A stretch of 15,841 bases of DNA from an uncultured Prevotella sp. (GTDB lineage: Bacteria > Bacteroidota > Bacteroidia > Bacteroidales > Bacteroidaceae): positions 1 to 15,841 of the forward strand of contig NZ_URNN01000080.1 of the NCBI RefSeq assembly GCF_900549175.1, given 5' to 3'. Position 1 is the first letter of the stretch, and the number at the start of each line of letters is the position of its first letter. Positions 6,656-12,173 of the stretch are shown here, piece by piece. The position numbers were made by a program, and so were the translations under genes. The notes beneath the pieces were generated by a model. That model saw only the letters and a list, made by a program, of their open reading frames with translations. It was not told the origin of the DNA and made no database searches.

Positions 6656-9600
6656 ATGTCAATATGGAGCAAGATCATGGGAATCAGGAAAACCGATGAC
6701 AGGAATAATGCCATCGGTAATAATACATTCACTGTGCCATGTAATGATGTCTGCAATTATGCCATAGTGGATGTTGAGGTTGGCCTGAAAGATAATAAAA
6801 TCCATGATATAGGAGCACTTAAACATGATGACACAATATTTCATAAAACATCGAAAGAAGAGCTGTTTGCTTTCCTGAACGATGTAGATTATATCTGCGG
6901 TCACAATATAATTAATCATGATGCAAGATATCTATTTTCAGATGAGAAATGCCGCCAAACTTTAGTCGATACACTTTATGTCTCACCTTTATTGTTTCCG
7001 GAACGTCCTTACCACAGGCTTGTAAAAGATGACAAACTCATCAGCGAACAGATGAACAATCCGGTTAACGATTGCAAGAAAGCAAAAGATTTACTGTTGG
7101 ATGAAATAGCATGTTGGAATACATTGTCAAGAGAAAAGCGTATATTGCTTGCGTCGTTGCTGAGGGACAAGAAAGAATTTGAGGGATTTTTCAGCATGGT
7201 TAGGGCAGAGTATATCTGTGAGGGAATACCTGAACTTATTAAAGAACTTTACAAAGGAAAGGTTTGCCAATGCGCCGATTTTGACATGCTTATCAGACAA
7301 TATCCATACGGTCTGGCATATGCATTGGCTCTGATTGATACTACTGATTATCGTTCCGTCACTCCCGGATGGGTGCTTTACAATTATCCGGAGGTGGAAC
7401 TTATCATAAAACTCCTGCGCCATACTATTTGCCACAAAGGTTGTGACTATTGCCGTACGCAATTGGATGTGTTTAATAACCTGAAAGCATTTTTCGGATA
7501 TAACCACTTCCGGACATACGAAGGTGAGCCTTTGCAAGAACGGGCTGTCCGGGCGGCGGTGAATGGAAAATCGCTGTTGGCAATATTCCCTACCGGTGGC
7601 GGCAAATCACTTACATTCCAATTACCTGCACTCATTGCCGGACGTACTGTTCACGGACTTACGGTTGTCATTTCTCCTTTGCAGTCGCTGATGAAAGATC
7701 AGGTGGACAATCTTGCAGACAGAGGTATTACGGATGCTGTAACCATAAATGGAATGTTAGACCCCATTACAAGGGCACTGTCAATACAAAGGATACAAGA
7801 TGGAGATGCTTCGCTGTTGTATATCTCTCCTGAGATGCTTCGTTCAAAAACAATAGAAAAAATACTGATGGCGCGTCATGTTGTAAGGTTTGTCATAGAT
7901 GAAGCACATTGTTTTTCTTCATGGGGGCAGGATTTCAGAGTAGATTATCTTTATATTGGTAAATTCATACGGCAGTACCAGCAAAAGAAAAAATGCAAGA
8001 ATCCGATACCTGTATCCTGTTTTACGGCTACGGCAAAGCAGAAAGTTATACAAGATATCTGCGATTATTTTAAGCAGACCCTGAATTTGAACTTAGAACT
8101 GTTCGCTTCGACGGCATCAAGAACAAATCTGCATTATTCCGTGATACATGTAGATGGTGATAATGAAAAATATTTAAGGCTGAGAGAACTTGTTGCAGAG
8201 TTGGACTGCCCGACCATTATTTATGTATCACGTACCAAGCGTACAAAAGAACTGTCAGCAAGACTGACCCGCGACGGTTATAAGGCATTGCCTTTCAATG
8301 GTAAGATGGATTCTGATGAGAAGATTACCAATCAGGAAGCCTTCATGAGTGATCGGGTGCGCATTATCGTGGCAACGTCTGCATTTGGCATGGGAGTGGA
8401 TAAGAAAGATGTAGGTCTTGTTGTGCATTACGATATTTCCGATTCTTTGGAAAACTACGTTCAGGAAGCCGGCAGAGCCGGTCGCGACCCGGGGCTCAGT
8501 GCACGTTGTTATGTCCTTTATGGAGATAACGACTTGGATAAGCATTTTATATTGCTGAACCAGACTAAACTCAGTATCAGTGAGATACAACAGGTATGGA
8601 AAGCTGTCAAAAACCTTACCAAACAGCGCATGACAGTCAACTGTTCAGCATTGGAAATTGCCCGGCAGGCCGGATGGGACGATTCGGTTTATGACATCGA
8701 AACCCGTGTACGGACGGCAATAGCGGCTTTGGAACAAAGCGGATATCTGGTGAGAGGGAACAATGTACCTCATGTATATGCCACAGGAATAACGGTGAAG
8801 AACATGGACGAAGCCAGAGATCGCATATCATCATCAGTGCTCTTTGACAGTGATGAAATAGATAAGTCGGTTCGCATAATCAAATCGTTGATAACCCAAA
8901 AGCATATTGCCAAAGCTCAGGATTCGGAAGCGGAATCACGGATAGACTATCTGGCAGATATTTTGGGACTAAGTAAACGAGAAGTCATATCCATCGTGGA
9001 GCGCATGCGGCAGGAAGGCATATTGGCAGACAGCAAAGATATATCCGCCTATTTGCAGGATGCAGGTGATTCGGAACGGAAATCACAAACACTCCTCGAA
9101 CGTTTTGCCAAGCTCGAGCAATACATCCTTAATCATATTCCTGATGGCTTTTTGCGGATATCATGCAAGCAACTGAATGAAAACGCCGTGAACGACGGTA
9201 TCAGCACATCCAAGGAAAAAGATATACGGACGCTGCTCTATTTCCTTACCGTTAAGGGCTACACCCATAAGAAGGAAGATGCGGCCCATAATATGGAAAT
9301 AAGCCGTCAGGCAGACTTGGATTCTACTATAAGACGTTTTGAGAAGCGATTGGAGATAAGCCGTTTTACCGTTGAGTGGCTTTACAAATTAGTTTCTGAT
9401 GCGGAAAGAAGACAGAATATGCCAGGCAAAGCCATCCAATTCTCTGTGGTGGAACTCCTGCAAAGAATCAAATCAAGCCATCATTCACTTTTTGGCGGAC
9501 TTGCAGACATTCAATTAGAAGATGTGGAAGAAGCGCTTCTTTACTTGTCAAAAATCGGTTCGTTAAAGCTTGAAGGCGGTTTCTTGGTACTTTACAATGC

Positions 9601-11527
9601 CATGAATATCCAAAGAATAAAGGACAACAAATCGAGATACAAGCAGGATGACTATCGGATGCTCAACGAATTTTATAAGTTGAAAATACAGCAGGTGCAT
9701 ATTGTGGGCGAATATGCCAATTTGATGGTGGAGGATTATCAAACAGCCTTGCAGTATGTTCAAGACTATTTTCAGATGGACTACAGGAAATTTGTCGCCA
9801 AATACTTCAAAGATGACAGGGCAAACGAAATACAACGTAATCTGACGCCACAGAAGTACAAGCATTTGTTTGGACAGTTGTCCAAGCGGCAGATGGATAT
9901 TATTTCCGATAAGGTTTCGCGTTGCATTGTGGTTGCGGCCGGTCCGGGCAGTGGCAAGACACGGGTGTTGGTGCATAAGCTGGCCTCGCTTCTGATACTT
10001 GAGGACGTGAAACACGAACAACTCCTGATGTTGACATTTTCACGGGCTGCCGCCACAGAATTCAAGCAAAGGCTCATGGAGTTGATAGGCAACGCAGCCC
10101 ATTTTGTCGAAATAAAGACATTCCATTCCTATTGCTTTGATCTTTTGGGACGTATAGGAAATCTTGAAGATTCAAAAAATGTCGTTGCAAAGGCTGCAGA
10201 AATGATATGTCAGGGAGAAGTTGAGCCAACAAAAATCGGTAAGACGGTGCTTGTCATAGACGAGGCTCAGGACATGGGAGTTGAAGAGTATTCACTTGTA
10301 AAGGCACTGATGGACAACAACGAGGAAATGCGTGTGATAGCAGTGGGAGACGATGACCAAAACATCTACGAATTTCGCGGCTCCGATTCCGGATATATGT
10401 ATCGGTTGGCACAGGAAAGCGGAAGTACATTTGTAGAAATGACCGAAAACTACCGCAGTGCACGTAAACCTGTGAGTTTTGCCAACGGATTCTTGAAAGC
10501 TATCGGTCGAAGGATGAAAAGTACGCCGATTATTTCCATGAGAAAAGAGGATGGTTGGGTAGAGGTGACACGTCATCAGTCAAAGTACATGTATCAGCCG
10601 CTTGTAGAAAATTTGCTTCGAAACAAAGACAAAGGTACTTCGTGTGTACTCACCCAAACAAATGAAGAGGCTGTCATTTTGGTGGCTCTTTTACGCAAAC
10701 ATGGTGTGAACAGCAAAATGATACAGTCCATGGACGGTCTGCGTTTCTGTAATATGGCCGAGATGAGATATTTCTTGAAGTATATAGACAAGCGGATAAA
10801 GACACCGTTGATAACAGAAGACTTGTGGGAGGAAGCCAAACAGAGAACATTTTCCACTTATGACAGAAGTCGGAGTCTGGTATATGTGAAACGGTGTGTG
10901 GAACAATTTGAGCAGACCAACGGAACAAAATATCTCAGCGACTTCAAAGAATTTGTGTTTGAATCATCGGTGGAGGATTTCTGTGATGTCTCAGGAACCG
11001 ATGTCGTTGTGTCAACCATTCATAAGGCTAAGGGCAGAGAGTTTGACGATGTTTATATGCTCATATCCGACGGCTTTATAAAGGATGCGCATCTGATGCG
11101 TCGTTATTACGTAGGAATGACGAGGGCCAAAGACCGGCTATTTATACATACGAATGGCGATTGTTTCAATCGTCTGAATACTGACCGGTATTTTATCGAC
11201 CGGATACAATACGATATGCCAGAAGAAATTGTACTGCAACTTTCTTACAAAGATGTCTATTTGGATTATTTTAAGGGACGTAAACAGGATATATTGGAAT
11301 TGAGAGGTGGAGACTCTTTAATTTATAGTAATTTTATTTTGTACAGGTCCCCTGACAAGCCTGTAGCAAAGATGTCTTCAAAAATGCAGGGAACATTGTC
11401 AGAGTGGGGAAAGAGAGGTTACAGAGTGCGGACTGCGTCAGTACGCTTTGTCGTGGCATGGAGACCTAAGGATGCGCCCAAAAGCGAGACGGCTGTTCTT
11501 TTAGCGGATTTGGTGCTTTCTTTGTAA
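6656..11527 (+). CDS. Exonuclease-RecQ-UvrD fusion: DEDD nuclease-like domain, SF2 helicase and SF1 helicase in one protein
   Basis: A 1623-residue DNA-processing protein. Residues 30-150 resemble a DnaQ-like 3'-5' exonuclease, with D39 and E41 (VDVEVG), GHNIINHD (82-89) and D139 as candidate metal ligands. The histidine expected five before D139 is Asn134. C259-x3-C263-x2-C266 precedes the helicase. The RecQ-type SF2 core has PTGGGKS (312-318), DEAH (415-418) with the RecQ aromatic loop HCFSSWGQDF, a FTATA motif III, and QEAGRAGR (603-610). The usual RecQ four-cysteine zinc site is missing. Winged-helix-like segments follow (about 640-1080). The UvrD/Rep-type SF1 core has AGPGSGKT (1095-1102), DEAQD (1202-1206), GDDDQNIYEFRG (from 1231), TENYRS, STIHKAKG (from 1453) and YVGMTRAKDR (from 1485). 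Both motors look intact. I recall similar long RecQ-family proteins in Bacteroidetes, so this is probably a known but little-studied architecture. Role in repair, recombination or defence is unknown. The gene is clearly more AT-rich than its neighbours and stands alone. Confidence 0.92.
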   Translation: MSIWSKIMGIRKTDDRNNAIGNNTFTVPCNDVCNYAIVDVEVGLKDNKIHDIGALKHDDTIFHKTSKEELFAFLNDVDYICGHNIINHDARYLFSDEKCRQTLVDTLYVSPLLFPERPYHRLVKDDKLISEQMNNPVNDCKKAKDLLLDEIACWNTLSREKRILLASLLRDKKEFEGFFSMVRAEYICEGIPELIKELYKGKVCQCADFDMLIRQYPYGLAYALALIDTTDYRSVTPGWVLYNYPEVELIIKLLRHTICHKGCDYCRTQLDVFNNLKAFFGYNHFRTYEGEPLQERAVRAAVNGKSLLAIFPTGGGKSLTFQLPALIAGRTVHGLTVVISPLQSLMKDQVDNLADRGITDAVTINGMLDPITRALSIQRIQDGDASLLYISPEMLRSKTIEKILMARHVVRFVIDEAHCFSSWGQDFRVDYLYIGKFIRQYQQKKKCKNPIPVSCFTATAKQKVIQDICDYFKQTLNLNLELFASTASRTNLHYSVIHVDGDNEKYLRLRELVAELDCPTIIYVSRTKRTKELSARLTRDGYKALPFNGKMDSDEKITNQEAFMSDRVRIIVATSAFGMGVDKKDVGLVVHYDISDSLENYVQEAGRAGRDPGLSARCYVLYGDNDLDKHFILLNQTKLSISEIQQVWKAVKNLTKQRMTVNCSALEIARQAGWDDSVYDIETRVRTAIAALEQSGYLVRGNNVPHVYATGITVKNMDEARDRISSSVLFDSDEIDKSVRIIKSLITQKHIAKAQDSEAESRIDYLADILGLSKREVISIVERMRQEGILADSKDISAYLQDAGDSERKSQTLLERFAKLEQYILNHIPDGFLRISCKQLNENAVNDGISTSKEKDIRTLLYFLTVKGYTHKKEDAAHNMEISRQADLDSTIRRFEKRLEISRFTVEWLYKLVSDAERRQNMPGKAIQFSVVELLQRIKSSHHSLFGGLADIQLEDVEEALLYLSKIGSLKLEGGFLVLYNAMNIQRIKDNKSRYKQDDYRMLNEFYKLKIQQVHIVGEYANLMVEDYQTALQYVQDYFQMDYRKFVAKYFKDDRANEIQRNLTPQKYKHLFGQLSKRQMDIISDKVSRCIVVAAGPGSGKTRVLVHKLASLLILEDVKHEQLLMLTFSRAAATEFKQRLMELIGNAAHFVEIKTFHSYCFDLLGRIGNLEDSKNVVAKAAEMICQGEVEPTKIGKTVLVIDEAQDMGVEEYSLVKALMDNNEEMRVIAVGDDDQNIYEFRGSDSGYMYRLAQESGSTFVEMTENYRSARKPVSFANGFLKAIGRRMKSTPIISMRKEDGWVEVTRHQSKYMYQPLVENLLRNKDKGTSCVLTQTNEEAVILVALLRKHGVNSKMIQSMDGLRFCNMAEMRYFLKYIDKRIKTPLITEDLWEEAKQRTFSTYDRSRSLVYVKRCVEQFEQTNGTKYLSDFKEFVFESSVEDFCDVSGTDVVVSTIHKAKGREFDDVYMLISDGFIKDAHLMRRYYVGMTRAKDRLFIHTNGDCFNRLNTDRYFIDRIQYDMPEEIVLQLSYKDVYLDYFKGRKQDILELRGGDSLIYSNFILYRSPDKPVAKMSSKMQGTLSEWGKRGYRVRTASVRFVVAWRPKDAPKSETAVLLADLVLSL

Positions 11528-11531
11528 GTGT

Positions 11532-11549
11532 TGTTTATAATGTTTATAA
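11532..11549. repeat. Tandem 9-base duplication after the helicase gene
   Basis: TGTTTATAA occurs twice in a row, 11532-11540 and 11541-11549, five bases after the helicase stop. The rest of 11550-11590 is AT-rich without recognisable signals. No terminator hairpin is evident here. Confidence 0.5.
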
Positions 11550-11590
11550 TAAAGTGCGTTTTTTCAACTATGTTTAATACAGTTTGTCTT

Positions 11591-11611
11591 AAATTTCATA
11601 ACTTTGCACAT
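11591..11611 (+). promoter_or_regulatory. Bacteroidetes-type promoter of the sufE-HTCS operon
   Basis: TAACTTTG at 11599-11606 is a full -7 match. The 21 bases 11591-11611 are identical to 5083-5103 upstream of the U32 gene. No well-spaced -33 TTTG is seen. The implied leader to the ATG at 11748 is about 135 bases. I see no recognised riboswitch in it. Confidence 0.65.
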
Positions 11612-11747
11612 TGACAGCTGTGCTGTAAACATAAAGACATTAATAATATATATAACAATAGCAACCGGGAAATTCACTCCACAGGTCATCCCACTTTGAT
11701 GAACCACATGGATGCTTGATGTATAGAGTCCGGTTTTTCTTTAAATT

Positions 11748-12173
11748 ATGACAATAAACGAACTTCAAGACGAAATCATCGAGGAGTTTTCCGACTTCTC
11801 CGACTGGATGGACAAGTATCAGTTGCTCATCGATCTGGGCAACGAGCAGGCGCCGCTCGACGGGCGCTACAAGACTGAGAGCAACCTCATCGACGGCTGC
11901 CAGAGCCGCGTGTGGCTGCAGGCCGACTATGAAGACGGCCTTATCCGCTTCACCGCCGAGAGCGACGCGCTCATCGTAAAGGGCATCATCGCCCTGCTCA
12001 TCCGAGTGCTCAGCGGCCATACGCCCGACGAAATACTCGCCGCCGAACTGTATTTCATCGACCGCATCGGTCTGAAAGACCATCTCAGCCCCACCCGCAG
12101 CAACGGACTGCTGGCTATGGTCAAGCAGATGCGCATGTATGCACTGGCCTTCAAGGCCAAGGAGGGCGCATGA
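11748..12173 (+). CDS. sufE: SufE-family cysteine desulfuration protein
   Basis: Sulfur-transfer partner of a SufS-type cysteine desulfurase in Fe-S cluster assembly. It accepts persulfide sulfur on a conserved cysteine. The 141-residue protein shows the family's helical N-terminus (MTINELQDEIIEEFSDF), the PLDGRYK segment, and the active-site loop IDGCQSRVW with Cys51, the same number as in E. coli SufE. The C-terminal PTRSNGLLAMVKQM is also typical. No sufS, sufB, sufC or sufD lies in the window. Its stop overlaps the start of the downstream HTCS by four bases (ATGA, 12170-12173), so the two should be co-transcribed and translationally coupled, which is an unexpected pairing. Confidence 0.95.
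   Translation: MTINELQDEIIEEFSDFSDWMDKYQLLIDLGNEQAPLDGRYKTESNLIDGCQSRVWLQADYEDGLIRFTAESDALIVKGIIALLIRVLSGHTPDEILAAELYFIDRIGLKDHLSPTRSNGLLAMVKQMRMYALAFKAKEGA

Noticed and set aside
7430..7453. Radical-SAM-like cysteine motif (C-x3-C-x2-C)
   Set aside because: The spacing matches by chance. It lies between a nuclease-like domain and a helicase core, with no SAM-binding or TIM-barrel features.
6600..11560. Target-site duplication around the helicase gene
   Set aside because: TTGTTTAT-like words occur on both sides, but they are short, AT-rich and not at matching boundaries.
11699..11719. Six-codon upstream open frame (MNHMDA) in the sufE leader
   Set aside because: Short AUG-stop frames are common by chance, and it shows no run of codons or structure that would suggest attenuation.
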